Of a stretch of 34,995 nt of DNA, positions 1-8,400 are shown piece after piece. This DNA comes from Acidobacteriota bacterium (GTDB lineage Bacteria; Acidobacteriota; Terriglobia; Acidiferrales; UBA7541), in assembly GCA_003223245.1 (NCBI GenBank), contig QHYI01000161.1, positions 1 to 34,995 on the forward strand. The letters run 5' to 3'. Every line of letters begins with the position of its first letter. Within the stretch, counting starts at the first letter, position 1. The position numbers were made by a program, and so were the translations under genes. The notes below the pieces were generated by a model, which was not told where the DNA came from, did not search any database, and saw only the letters and a list, made by a program, of their open reading frames with translations.

Positions 1-1
1 G

Positions 2-151
2 GTCGTCGTCGCCCATGGCGATGGCTCCGTGATTATGGCAAACGGAGGAGCACCGCTTCCGCCTTCACCCTGGAAAAATGGAGGCGCGCCGCTTCCGCCT
101 TCACCGTGGAAAAATGGAGGCGCTCCGCTGCCACCGTCGCCCTGGAAGTAA
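2..151 (+). CDS. C-terminal end of a hypothetical protein with three 12-residue repeats (5' end outside window)
   Basis: The frame is open from the left edge and stops at TAA 149-151, giving 49 visible residues. After a short VVVAHGDGSVIMA stretch it consists of three exact copies of NGGAPLPPSPWK, and the protein ends on the last Lys. The three 36-bp units differ only at synonymous positions. The tail is rich in Pro and Gly and ends each unit in Trp-Lys, so it is probably unstructured or exposed. No family is recognised; small secreted acidobacterial proteins with Pro/Trp-rich tails are one possibility and a multi-core peptide precursor is another, both inference. The gene for the 7-TM protein starts 40 bp downstream on the same strand. 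Confidence 0.7.
   Translation, partial: VVVAHGDGSVIMANGGAPLPPSPWKNGGAPLPPSPWKNGGAPLPPSPWK
41..148 (+). repeat. Three tandem 36-bp coding repeats
   Basis: Units at 41-76, 77-112 and 113-148 each encode NGGAPLPPSPWK. Units 1 and 2 differ at four bases and units 2 and 3 at seven, all in third codon positions and all synonymous, so the peptide is conserved while the DNA has drifted. Confidence 0.9.
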
Positions 152-191
152 TAGCCTAAGCAGCTAACGGCCAGGGCGTAGAGAGGAAAAC

Positions 192-890
192 GTGCCTGGT
201 CTGCTTGATTATTCCATATGGGTCCTCTGCACGCTGTTCGAAGCAGGCGTGGTCATTTGCGCTGCGAGGCGAGGTGTGTTTCGACGTTACCTCGCTCTTA
301 ACCTTTACATGCTGGCCTCGATCCTTGTCAGCATTATACGTCTAAAGATCTTGCTCGCGTACGGCTTCGGTTCAGCCGAGTATATGTATTGCTACTACTA
401 CTCGGACTTATTGCTGACGATCGGACTGTACTGCGCGTTGATGACTCTGTATGTCCATGTCTTTGAGGACTTGGGTGCGGAGCAATACGTGCGCTTGGGG
501 GCCGTGCTTCTCCTGCTCGGTACAGCAGGCTTCTCCTTTGCAATCGTGCAGCAATTCTCCACCAAAATCTTGAGCCATTTCGTGGTGGAAGTCTCCCAAA
601 ACCTCTACTTTGTTGGTTTGGTTCTCACCTACGTGCTTTGGGGCGCGATTCTCAAGTTGAGGGAAACGCGGACGCGGCTTATTCAATTGGTGTTAGCCCT
701 AGGATTGTATTTCAGCCTCTTTGCAGCCAGTTACGCGCTCAGGAATCTATACCCTGGCTCGCGTGGCGTGTGGGATTATGTCACCCCTCTGTCTGGCTGT
801 ATCTTGCCCCTTGCTTGGGGCTATGCCTTCTGGCAGGTTCCTGAGGAAGCCCGTACGGTTCCTGCGCATCTTGTGGCGGTGCCCCGATGA
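192..890 (+). CDS. Seven-transmembrane hypothetical protein
   Basis: 232 residues starting at GTG 192, with a purine-rich GAGAGGA just upstream as ribosome binding site. Hydrophobic segments at about residues 8-26, 32-54, 68-90, 100-120, 136-155, 161-182 and 195-216 suggest seven helices, with short charged loops (RRGVFRR, KLRETRTR) probably cytoplasmic. No catalytic motif is visible and I do not recognise a named family. Its stop overlaps the start of the next gene by four bases (ATGA), so the two are almost certainly cotranslated. A role in sensing or transport is possible but nothing in the sequence fixes it. Confidence 0.75.
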   Translation: MPGLLDYSIWVLCTLFEAGVVICAARRGVFRRYLALNLYMLASILVSIIRLKILLAYGFGSAEYMYCYYYSDLLLTIGLYCALMTLYVHVFEDLGAEQYVRLGAVLLLLGTAGFSFAIVQQFSTKILSHFVVEVSQNLYFVGLVLTYVLWGAILKLRETRTRLIQLVLALGLYFSLFAASYALRNLYPGSRGVWDYVTPLSGCILPLAWGYAFWQVPEEARTVPAHLVAVPR

Positions 891-1288
891 CGGCTGCCTT
901 CATTTTCGTCGTGTCTGTGGTGATTTTCCTGCAGTTCTTCGTGTTTTACTGCCGGTCGCTGATCGCTGTGTCGTCCAAGCAGCCTCTCTCGCCAGAGGTC
1001 CAAGAGGTCACCGGCATACAAAGAGTTCCCTCCGGTGAAGATTTCAACCGGGTTATGCAGCTCTTACATCTGTGCCCTGAGCGGCCGGAAGACCGCAAAG
1101 GAATCCAAGCGATTGGCGCCTATTTCCGCTTGCTGAGTTTTGTCAGTTCCACGTTCGCGCAGTTGGTCCCTTCCATGAAGGCCTGGATGGAGTCCGAGCG
1201 GGGGCATTGTACTTATTTCGCGGCCATCGCACTGGAACGCCGCATTTCGTTTAGCCGCGACATGCTCGCTCAGCAAATGGATTCCTGA
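887..1288 (+). CDS. Small membrane-anchored hypothetical protein
   Basis: 133 residues starting at ATG 887 inside the stop of the preceding gene. One strong hydrophobic helix spans about residues 4-24 (FIFVVSVVIFLQFFVFYC), followed by a soluble domain of about 105 residues with no recognised motif. The helix could be an uncleaved anchor leaving the domain on one side of the inner membrane. Four-base overlap with the 7-TM gene implies translational coupling and probably a shared complex. Function unknown. Confidence 0.7.
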   Translation: MTAAFIFVVSVVIFLQFFVFYCRSLIAVSSKQPLSPEVQEVTGIQRVPSGEDFNRVMQLLHLCPERPEDRKGIQAIGAYFRLLSFVSSTFAQLVPSMKAWMESERGHCTYFAAIALERRISFSRDMLAQQMDS

Positions 1289-1429
1289 GCGGGCCCGGGC
1301 CTCCCCGCTGTCCGGATGCTTCTTTCGTGACCGCCATCCACGATTTCCTGCTTGACATTTCAGCGGCGTGGTATTCTACCCAAGCTCTCTCCTCACCGGA
1401 GCGGAAGCGTCCGCAGCGCAAAACTCACG

Positions 1430-2413
1430 GTGACAAAAACATGCTCGCAGTGTGGCGCGGTGTTACCCACAGGGGCCTGCGTCTGCCAATTCTGTGATTC
1501 ATCCTTTTCTACGGGTTTTTCTGCCCTAGAGGATCCTCCAGAGATCTCTTCGCTCGGAACCCTTCCGCGAAGCTCAGAGGATGAAAAGCCAGCTGGGGAA
1601 GTGTCTGGATTGCCGATTGCTCCTGTTGGAGGGGCGACAGAGCCCGGTTCATGGCGGGGCGAATTGGCGCAACGCCTGAAAGCTTATCGCACACGCAGGA
1701 AACTATCCGACAGCGACCTGCAATCCCATTTTTCTTTTGAGGAATCGCCGGCGGAGCGCGGGACCGAGGCTTCCATTGCCATTGCCGAAGGGCGGGATCC
1801 TAAACAAGAGTTCGCTTTCACCATCGCCATAGGCAGATCTTCAGAAACAAAGGCTTCTGAGGAATTACCGGTCGAAATTCATATCTCTGCCGCGCCGGAC
1901 ACAAGCGGTCATGCTGGGGCACAAGTCCCCAACTTGGAAGCCGGCTCTCCTGCAGGCCTGTACCCGGTCGCTTGCATCGATGACCGCCGGCTGGCCGCGG
2001 TTATCGATCTTTTTTGCCTGCTATTTGCATACGGCGGCTTTCTGGGGCTCTTCGGTTCATTGGGAGGACATTTCACGCTGAGCAAGTTGAGCGCTGCAGT
2101 TTGCGTCACGACTTTTGCGATTGTCTATCTGCAGTACTTCGCGCTTTTTACCATCTTCGGTGGGACCACCCCCGGAATGATGATGCGCGGCTTGCAAGTG
2201 GTCAGTTTTTCCGGCGAAGCGCCCGGGCCAAGACAAATGTTGTTACGCAGTGTGGGTTACCTGCTCTCGGCCGGGACATTTTTTCTGGGATTTCTGTGGG
2301 CACTGTGGGATTCCGATGAATTGACTTGGCATGATCGTCTCTCGCGGACGTATTTGAGCGAGGAGCGGACGCTGCCCGACGTAGAAGTTCCAAACGCCGC
2401 TCGAAGCCGGTAA
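1430..2413 (+). CDS. Zinc-ribbon and RDD-domain membrane protein
   Basis: The protein opens with a zinc ribbon (CSQCG at residues 4-8, CQFC about 12 residues later), then a long hydrophilic linker to about residue 175, then an RDD domain. That domain starts at VACIDDRRLAAVIDLF, has about three hydrophobic helices, the GTTPGMMMRGLQVV core and the closing WHDRLSRTYL typical of the family. RDD proteins are inner-membrane proteins of mostly unknown function, some linked to ion transport. I chose GTG 1430, five codons before the first ribbon Cys, rather than TTG 1352, because the sequence from 1352 is TTGACA and looks more like a promoter box than a start. No strong Shine-Dalgarno supports either. 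327 residues from GTG. Confidence 0.75.
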   Translation: MTKTCSQCGAVLPTGACVCQFCDSSFSTGFSALEDPPEISSLGTLPRSSEDEKPAGEVSGLPIAPVGGATEPGSWRGELAQRLKAYRTRRKLSDSDLQSHFSFEESPAERGTEASIAIAEGRDPKQEFAFTIAIGRSSETKASEELPVEIHISAAPDTSGHAGAQVPNLEAGSPAGLYPVACIDDRRLAAVIDLFCLLFAYGGFLGLFGSLGGHFTLSKLSAAVCVTTFAIVYLQYFALFTIFGGTTPGMMMRGLQVVSFSGEAPGPRQMLLRSVGYLLSAGTFFLGFLWALWDSDELTWHDRLSRTYLSEERTLPDVEVPNAARSR

Positions 2414-2426
2414 TGCTTCCAGATTC

Positions 2427-3830
2427 TCATGCACATGACGAGACAGATTGACAGTCACGCGCTACGCGAATAATGGCTTCAAGGCTTCTTTCCACGTCAG
2501 CCGCGGTAGTAGCCCAGGAAGAAACGCTGATCCGCATGGCCGTCTTTCCTTGCCACACGGTTCCGCCGCACCAACATGTGCCTTCTTCCTGAACCCGGCG
2601 AATCACTTCTCGAGTCACTTCGGGAGCGCCGAAAGAAACCAGCACTTGATTGATCACCACTTCGTTTAATACTTCAAAGCCTGCATTGCGCAACCCGCTG
2701 GCAAATCTTTGAGCGTGAGTGCAGGTTCTTGCAATGAGTTCGCAGAGACCGGCTCGACCCAACGATTTCAACGTGGCCCACAATTCCACTCCGCGAGCCC
2801 GTCGCGATGCATCGGGCGTGTGATACATCGGCTCACGGCGCGCACCAGGTTCGAGATAGGCCGCGGTCATGCCAAGGGACGCTCGCAACGCATCGCCATC
2901 TCTTAGCAGAACGACGCCACAGTCATAGCCGGCGTTTGGCCATTTGTGTGTATCCGTGGCCCAAGAATCAGCGTTCTCAAATCCTCGAGTCAAGTGCTCA
3001 AACTTGGGTGACACGTGTGCCCAGAGGCCGAAGGCGCCATCCACGTGTACCCAGGCGCCCTGTTCCTTGGCGGCAGCGCAAATTTCTTTAGCGGGGTCGA
3101 ACGCGCCGGTGTTTACGTTGCCTGCCTGGATGCAAACAATCGTTCGCTTTGTCAGCCTCGGAAGGCGGTCGGAGCGCATTCTCCCTTGACTGTCCGCGTC
3201 TACCATGGTCACGCGCTTTCTTCCAAAGCCAGCCATGCTTAAGGCCTTTAGGATTGATGCGTGAACCTCAGCTCCAACGACCACTTCAATCGGCGGCGCG
3301 CCAAACATTCCATCTTCGTTGACGTGCCAGCCGGCCTGCACGAGGAGGGCGTGGCGAGCAGCAACGAGAGCGGTGAAGTTGGCCATAGTTGCGCAAGTAA
3401 CGAGCCCGCCTTCGCAATCGGAAGGCAATCCGAGAGCATCACAAATCCACTGAAGAACTATATCTTCGAGCTCTGCAGCAACCGGGGACATGCTACGAAG
3501 CGCAGCGTTTTGATTCCAGGCGTCTGCCATCCAGCTTGCAGCGAGGGCGGCGGGAACGATGCCACCGTTCACGAAACCGAAATAGCGGCCGCCCGTCATG
3601 CCCGTCGTAGCCGGCGATCCGATTGCGTCTAGCTGTTTGAGCACCTCGGCGGGGTCGCAAGACACTTCGGGAAAAGGTTCGTGAAACCCGGAGAGAGCAG
3701 CAAGAGCAGCGGAGGCGGGACCCACTCTGCGGTCTCGAACTTGATCGGCGTAGCGAGTCGCTTTTTCAGCAGCAAAACTCAACAACTCGCCAATCCGTGG
3801 TATTGCGCTTTCATCGGACAAGGCGCACAT
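2427..3830 (-). CDS. Pyridoxal-phosphate-dependent group II amino acid decarboxylase
   Basis: 467 residues, usual length for aromatic-L-amino-acid or glutamate-type decarboxylases. It shows the fold-type I landmarks: GRYFGFVNGG near the N-terminus, the cofactor-binding HVDGAFGLWAHVS segment, and the lysine that forms the Schiff base in TDTHKWPNAGYDCG at about K296. Expected reaction: decarboxylation of an amino acid to its amine in the cytoplasm; the substrate cannot be read from sequence. Start taken at ATG 3830, which has AAGGA eight bases upstream; ATG 3839 abuts that site and GTG 3893 has none. It lies about 110 bp downstream of the ABC ATPase gene on the same strand, and a weak hairpin separates them, so cotranscription is uncertain. 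Confidence 0.85.
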   Translation of the reverse strand: MCALSDESAIPRIGELLSFAAEKATRYADQVRDRRVGPASAALAALSGFHEPFPEVSCDPAEVLKQLDAIGSPATTGMTGGRYFGFVNGGIVPAALAASWMADAWNQNAALRSMSPVAAELEDIVLQWICDALGLPSDCEGGLVTCATMANFTALVAARHALLVQAGWHVNEDGMFGAPPIEVVVGAEVHASILKALSMAGFGRKRVTMVDADSQGRMRSDRLPRLTKRTIVCIQAGNVNTGAFDPAKEICAAAKEQGAWVHVDGAFGLWAHVSPKFEHLTRGFENADSWATDTHKWPNAGYDCGVVLLRDGDALRASLGMTAAYLEPGARREPMYHTPDASRRARGVELWATLKSLGRAGLCELIARTCTHAQRFASGLRNAGFEVLNEVVINQVLVSFGAPEVTREVIRRVQEEGTCWCGGTVWQGKTAMRISVSSWATTAADVERSLEAIIRVARDCQSVSSCA

Positions 3831-3924
3831 AGGATCCATCCTTCTCGGCGCGCGTACACAGGAACGCGCCTTGACGAGTTTCTTCGCCAGCACAAAAGCT
3901 AACAGCTGTTGACTGGAGGGAAAG

Positions 3925-3941
3925 AGCCGAATTGTCCGGCT
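3925..3941 (-). terminator. Possible weak hairpin between the ABC ATPase and decarboxylase genes
   Basis: AGCCG (3925-3929) and CGGCT (3937-3941) form a 5-bp stem with a 7-base loop. It overlaps the last codons of the ATPase gene and is followed on the minus strand by only a short CTTT run. The stem is short and the T run poor, so this is at best an attenuating site. Confidence 0.25.
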
Positions 3942-4680
3942 ATTTCTTTACGGCCTCATCGGAGGCGATTCTGCCGTCGCGGATGTGGATGATGCGATGG
4001 GCGTGTTGCGCGATGTCGTGTTCGTGGGTCACAAGAATGATCGTGTTTTCCTGGCGATAGAGGTTTTCAAAGAGCGCCATGATTTCTTCGCCGGTTTTGG
4101 AATCCAGGTTACCGGTGGGCTCGTCTGCCAGCACGATCGATGGATTATTGACCAGAGCGCGCGCAATGGCCACGCGCTGCCTTTGACCGCCGGACAGCTC
4201 ATTGGGTTTGTGCTGCATGCGGTCAGTAAGATCCACCCGCTCGAGGGCCTTCTTGGCCTTTTCCATGCGCTGTTCGGCTGGCGTACCGCTATAGATCAAG
4301 GGCAACTCGACGTTGTGAAGAGCAGTTGCGCGGGGCAGTAAGTTGAAAGTTTGAAACACGAAACCAATTTCTTTGTTGCGGATGTAAGCCAGTTCATCGT
4401 CGTCCAAATCACTGACCGGCCGGCCCGCCAGCCAATACTTTCCGGAGGTTGGCGAGTCAAGGCAACCAATGAGATTCATAAGTGTGGATTTGCCGGAGCC
4501 GGAAGGCCCCATGATGGCCACGTACTCGCCTTTGCGAATCTCCAGGTTTATGCCGCGCAAAGCATGCACCTGCTCCGCGCCCATTTCGTAGACTTTGGCA
4601 AGTTCTTCCGTTTTGATGACTATGCCAGAGTTGACCAGGTCTTCCCGGTAAGAATCAGCAGTCTGCGTCTCGACAGGCAT
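3940..4680 (-). CDS. ABC transporter ATP-binding protein (MacB/LolD type)
   Basis: 246 residues with a complete nucleotide-binding domain: Walker [10 protein letters not shown] (about residue 58), Q-loop [13 protein letters not shown], signature [15 protein letters not shown], Walker [10 protein letters not shown] with catalytic Glu, and the H-loop VTHEHD. The sequence is typical of the MacB/LolD/FtsE group that powers tripartite export or lipoprotein release at the inner membrane. ATG 4680 has GGGAG seven bases upstream. It follows the adaptor gene by 23 bp, so the two are an operon. The usual FtsX/MacB-like permease is not next to it: the following gene is a decarboxylase. Confidence 0.93.
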   Translation of the reverse strand: MPVETQTADSYREDLVNSGIVIKTEELAKVYEMGAEQVHALRGINLEIRKGEYVAIMGPSGSGKSTLMNLIGCLDSPTSGKYWLAGRPVSDLDDDELAYIRNKEIGFVFQTFNLLPRATALHNVELPLIYSGTPAEQRMEKAKKALERVDLTDRMQHKPNELSGGQRQRVAIARALVNNPSIVLADEPTGNLDSKTGEEIMALFENLYRQENTIILVTHEHDIAQHAHRIIHIRDGRIASDEAVKK

Positions 4681-4703
4681 ACAAATCTCCCTCGTTCTAT
4701 TTA

Positions 4704-6113
4704 TCAGCTCTGCTGATCATCTTGCTTCTTGGGGGCGCTGTTGTCTACCTTGACCTGGGCTTCCGGCTTCAAAGTGCGCAGCGCTTTATAACTTCCAATC
4801 ACAATTTCATCGCCGGGCTGCAAGCCTTTGGTGACCTCGATGTCCGTCACGCCTGAAATGCCGGTGTCCACCGGACGGAAGACGGCTTTCTTCCCGTGCA
4901 CCACGAAGACGCCCTGGATTTCATCCTTTTTTGGATCGCCTGGCGTAGCTGGTGGCGGCGCAGCAAGAGTCACGCCTGATCCGCCTTGCCCCTTTGCGTT
5001 CTTAGCGGCCTCTTCCAATTCCTTGCGGGTCCGCATCGCCAAAGCTTGGATGGGAATAGCAACGACATTTTTCCGCTCGGCCGTCTTGATTTTTGCCGTG
5101 GCCGAAAGGCCCGGCCGCAGATTGTCGGGCGGGTTTTCAAGGGTCACCACAACTTTGAAGTCTTTCGCCTCTTGTGTGCTGGTCGTAGTTTGCGTGGTCG
5201 TCAAACCGGAACTGCGCAGGACGGCTTGCGAACCGATTTCCGTCACTTTGCCCTTGAAGACTTTGCCCGGGGCAGCGTCGATCGTGACGTCAGCTTCCTG
5301 ACCCATCTTCACGTTGACGATGTCGGTTTCATCCACTTTAACTTCCGCGGTGACCGTGGACATGTCAGAAAGCGTCATCAAGAAGCTGCCGTTGGAGTTC
5401 TGGATGCCGGGGACAACATAATCGCCCACACGCTCCGGGAGATAGCTCACAATTCCGTTGATCGGTGAAGTGTAGATGGTCTTGTGCAAAATGTCTTCAC
5501 TGTGCACCAGCATGGCACGGCTCTGATTCAACTGGGAGTGCGCCTGCTCCAGTTGCGCTCTCAGCAGGGAGACGCGTGCGCGGGCCGAATCGACCGCAGC
5601 CGCGGCTGCGGCATAAGTGGTTTTTCGCTGGTCGAAGTCCTGCTTCGGGATCAAGCCATCGTTGTACAGCCCTTGGCCGCGTTCGTAATCCAGTTTGGCT
5701 TTTTCCAGGTTGGCTTCCTGGGAAGTCAAATCCGCTTGCGCTGCTTTATAGCTGGCTTCTGCCGCTTGCACGCCCGATGCGGCGGAATTACTCGCGGCCT
5801 CCTGAGCTTGGACATCCGCATTGGCCTGAACGTTCTCCTGAAGCAGCAGTTTGTCACCCTTCTTGACGTGGTCCCCCTCTTTCACCAGAATCGCTGTAAT
5901 CCTGCCAAACCCTTGTGCCGTCACGTTGGTATAGGTGGTGGGCTTGATTTCGCCCGAGGCCGTTACTAGAGACACCAGGCTGTCCTGCTTGGCCACCTTC
6001 GCCGTTTGCACCGTAACAACACCCTTGTTTGCCTGGTTTACGCTGAACAGAACAATGCCGCCGAGTACGACTACGACACCCGCGCCAATCGCCACTTTAT
6101 GCCACGTCTTCAT
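4704..6113 (-). CDS. Periplasmic adaptor (HlyD/MacA-like membrane fusion protein)
   Basis: 469 residues. An N-terminal membrane anchor (about residues 7-26, [19 protein letters not shown]) is followed by the first half of a biotinyl-lipoyl-like domain ([20 protein letters not shown]). Next come a long alpha-helical hairpin (about residues 95-205), the second lipoyl half ([13 protein letters not shown]), a beta-barrel domain ([20 protein letters not shown]) and a C-terminal membrane-proximal domain. Such adaptors bridge an inner-membrane ABC permease to a TolC-like outer-membrane channel. ATG 6113 has AAAGG seven bases upstream. Cotranscribed with the ATPase gene that follows; no TolC homologue or permease is in the window. 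Confidence 0.9.
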   Translation of the reverse strand: MKTWHKVAIGAGVVVVLGGIVLFSVNQANKGVVTVQTAKVAKQDSLVSLVTASGEIKPTTYTNVTAQGFGRITAILVKEGDHVKKGDKLLLQENVQANADVQAQEAASNSAASGVQAAEASYKAAQADLTSQEANLEKAKLDYERGQGLYNDGLIPKQDFDQRKTTYAAAAAAVDSARARVSLLRAQLEQAHSQLNQSRAMLVHSEDILHKTIYTSPINGIVSYLPERVGDYVVPGIQNSNGSFLMTLSDMSTVTAEVKVDETDIVNVKMGQEADVTIDAAPGKVFKGKVTEIGSQAVLRSSGLTTTQTTTSTQEAKDFKVVVTLENPPDNLRPGLSATAKIKTAERKNVVAIPIQALAMRTRKELEEAAKNAKGQGGSGVTLAAPPPATPGDPKKDEIQGVFVVHGKKAVFRPVDTGISGVTDIEVTKGLQPGDEIVIGSYKALRTLKPEAQVKVDNSAPKKQDDQQS

Positions 6114-6782
6114 TCGCTTGCCTTTCGCTCCACCACGCCCCGGCCACTACTCCAAGTCGCTGCTATCCTGCGAAGTTCCGTGAGAAATCCTTGGTTTAGG
6201 AAGCTGCAACGACAGATGCCTGCCCGAACCGCTCTACTTTACATACGCCGGTTCGCGTGGAAATGTTTCGCCTGGGCTCAGTGCGAGATTGCAGCTCGGA
6301 TTCGCAACAGGAAAGTCTAGAATTGGTGCTGCGGGATCCGGATCATCTCTCCAGAGACAGCGGCTTAGCCACGCAATGCCCTATTCTATCGTCACTTGCT
6401 TGCCATGAAAAGCGCGGTAGGGGACTTAGCCAATAGTCAGCCAGGAGATTTTGAGGGCCGGGCCGCGTTGTCCTGTCTGCTCCGGACGTTTAATGCCATC
6501 CTTTTCGATTTGCGCCGTCTCATTGGCGGCAGCTAACCGGCCGCGGGGAATGGCAAAGTGGCTGAATGCGGCGGTTTTGCCAGACCAACCTGCCTTGTCT
6601 CGAGTCGCTCATTTACATTTGCTTTCAACAACTTGCGCCGCTCTCATTGGGGGGCCAAGATAGTCTCATTGGGAGGTTACAGTGCACCAAGAAAAATAAG
6701 GTCCCTTGCGGGTACAGGGTGCCAATGAAGTATGTGCTTTGACCGTGCTAACGCCGAAGCATACACTCGTCGGTAGCTGCTG
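6114..6782. other. 669-bp intergenic region with a repeated CTCATTGG element
   Basis: No convincing gene on either strand. It separates two minus-strand genes and must hold the promoter of the adaptor gene. TTGCGCC-(C)TCTCATTGG occurs at about 6510-6526 and 6633-6650, and TCTCATTGGG again near 6664-6673. No clear sigma-70 promoter or terminator was found. Confidence 0.5.
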
Positions 6783-8285
6783 TTATTCAGTTCTTCGAAC
6801 GTTGAGCGGCAATACCGCCACTACCGTAGTAAGCGCATTCTGAGAACTGATCTCCAGATTTCCCGCGAGCTGCCGCATACGCTCGCGCATACCTGCAAAG
6901 CCAAGGTGATTCGCCATATCTTCAGATTCAGCCTTGCCGAGGCTGCCCCGAGACATTCCCTGGCCCTTGTCGCTGACCTCCAAGGTCACTTCTCCCGTTC
7001 CTACGCTTAGGCTGACGGTTACCGCTGGCCTTGTCGAGCGGCGGAGAAAGCTCGCAAGGCTTTCCTGTGCCACGCGGAACAGCGCAATTTCGGCATCTTG
7101 CGAGAGTCGCACCAAAGTTTCGGGAAGCCTCATGTCCACGGGGATTCCTGTGCGTTTCGTGAAATCGGAGATGTACCAACGCAAACCCGCCAACAAGCCG
7201 CTCTGTTCGAGCATGCTGGGGTGCAGGAGTTGAGAGAGATTCCGGACAATATGGGAAACATCGTCGACAAGCTTCAAACTGTCATCGAGGATTTTGGAAG
7301 CTCCGGGGCCAAGCTCGCGGCTGCTGTGCCGCAAAGTGTAGAGTTTTCCGGTTAGCGAGGCTAGCAGCGGGCTGGTGCTGTCATATAGTTCCAGAGCAAC
7401 CCGTCGCCGCTCATTATCGCGTGTCTCAATCAAGCGCCCCAAAAAATCTCTGAGAACTTCTTCTGCCACCTTGCGGCCGGTGACTTCGAAGAGGAAACCG
7501 TCCAGATGCTCTGCTTTGGAGGAGTTGCTTGCCACCGCCCGGCCCTGGTCCAAGACCCAGCAGGTGCGACCGTCCGCGCGAACTATGCGATACTCGAGAC
7601 CGAAGGAAACTCCTTTTTTGGCAGCCTCTTCAAGAGCCGATGACAAAACTTTTGCGTCATCGGGATGTACGACGCTGGCATAGCTTTTGCGACCTTCGAT
7701 GAATTCGGAAGCGGCGTAACCAGAGAGCCCGGCGATGGGGTCGCTGACAAATTGGAATTCCCAGGGCGGCTCAGCCTTGCGCCGGTAGACCGCACCGCGG
7801 ACATTCGTAATTAAAGTCCTAAAACGCGCTTCGCTCTCCCGGATTTCCTCCGACTTTTGGAACAGTTCGAGGAAGATGCCGACTTTGGCTTTCAACACTT
7901 CAGACAGATACGGCTTAAAGATGAAATCGACACCTCCCGCACAATAGCCGCGGGCAATTTGATTGGGGGTAGCGTCAGCCGCGGTGATGAAGATGATAGG
8001 AGTATGCCGCGAGCGTCGTCGCTTACGGATGAGTTCCGCGGTCTCGAATCCATCCATGTCGGGCATGCGGACATCGAGGAGGATCACCGCAAAATCCCGG
8101 TCGAAAAGGAGCCGCAGCGCTTCTTGGCCCGAACGCGCTCGGATGAGGTCCTGTCCAAAATCTTTCAGGACCGCTTCAAGGGCGTCGAGATTGTCGGGGC
8201 GGTCATCCACGAGCAGGATCGCTGCTTTTGACCGGCTGGTTTCCTGGCTCCAATGATCAACTGATGATTCTAAATCTTTACTCAT
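6783..8285 (-). CDS. Response regulator-PAS-degenerate histidine kinase
   Basis: Receiver domain first (LLVDDRPDN, phospho-acceptor Asp in LLDVRMPDMDG, Lys in FKPY), then a PAS/PAC domain (RFRTLITNVRGAVYRR to DGFLFEVTGRK), then a HisKA_3/HATPase_c kinase module. In that family the dimerisation helix reads ERxRIARELHD; here it is ERRRVALELYD, so the phospho-acceptor His is Tyr (codon 7383-7385). The N box, usually TNVxRH, reads ASFLRRS and lacks Asn, while the G boxes (DKGQGM, GFAGMRERMRQL) are recognisable. It is therefore a likely pseudokinase with a working receiver. It follows the poly-HAMP kinase gene on the same strand. ATG 8285 gives 500 residues; GTG 8330 would add 15, and neither has a strong Shine-Dalgarno. 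Confidence 0.88.
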   Translation of the reverse strand: MSKDLESSVDHWSQETSRSKAAILLVDDRPDNLDALEAVLKDFGQDLIRARSGQEALRLLFDRDFAVILLDVRMPDMDGFETAELIRKRRRSRHTPIIFITAADATPNQIARGYCAGGVDFIFKPYLSEVLKAKVGIFLELFQKSEEIRESEARFRTLITNVRGAVYRRKAEPPWEFQFVSDPIAGLSGYAASEFIEGRKSYASVVHPDDAKVLSSALEEAAKKGVSFGLEYRIVRADGRTCWVLDQGRAVASNSSKAEHLDGFLFEVTGRKVAEEVLRDFLGRLIETRDNERRRVALELYDSTSPLLASLTGKLYTLRHSSRELGPGASKILDDSLKLVDDVSHIVRNLSQLLHPSMLEQSGLLAGLRWYISDFTKRTGIPVDMRLPETLVRLSQDAEIALFRVAQESLASFLRRSTRPAVTVSLSVGTGEVTLEVSDKGQGMSRGSLGKAESEDMANHLGFAGMRERMRQLAGNLEISSQNALTTVVAVLPLNVRRTE

Positions 8286-8400
8286 GACTTGGTCCGGAGC
8301 GAGCGCCCTTCCACTATGAATTGAATGCACATGCGCAAAATACTACAAAGTGCCCTGCCTGCTTTCAATCAGTCGCAAAGTGATCGGACATTGGCTGCCC

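Noticed and set aside
1352-1377. TTGACA with TATTCT downstream as the promoter of the RDD gene
   Set aside because: The spacer to TATTCT is only 14 bp, and at a 17-bp spacing the hexamer TCTACC matches poorly. It is used only as a reason to doubt the TTG start at 1352.
3901-3910. AACAGCTGTT palindrome upstream of the decarboxylase
   Set aside because: A 10-bp palindrome is expected by chance in a window this size, and nothing nearby supports a regulatory role.
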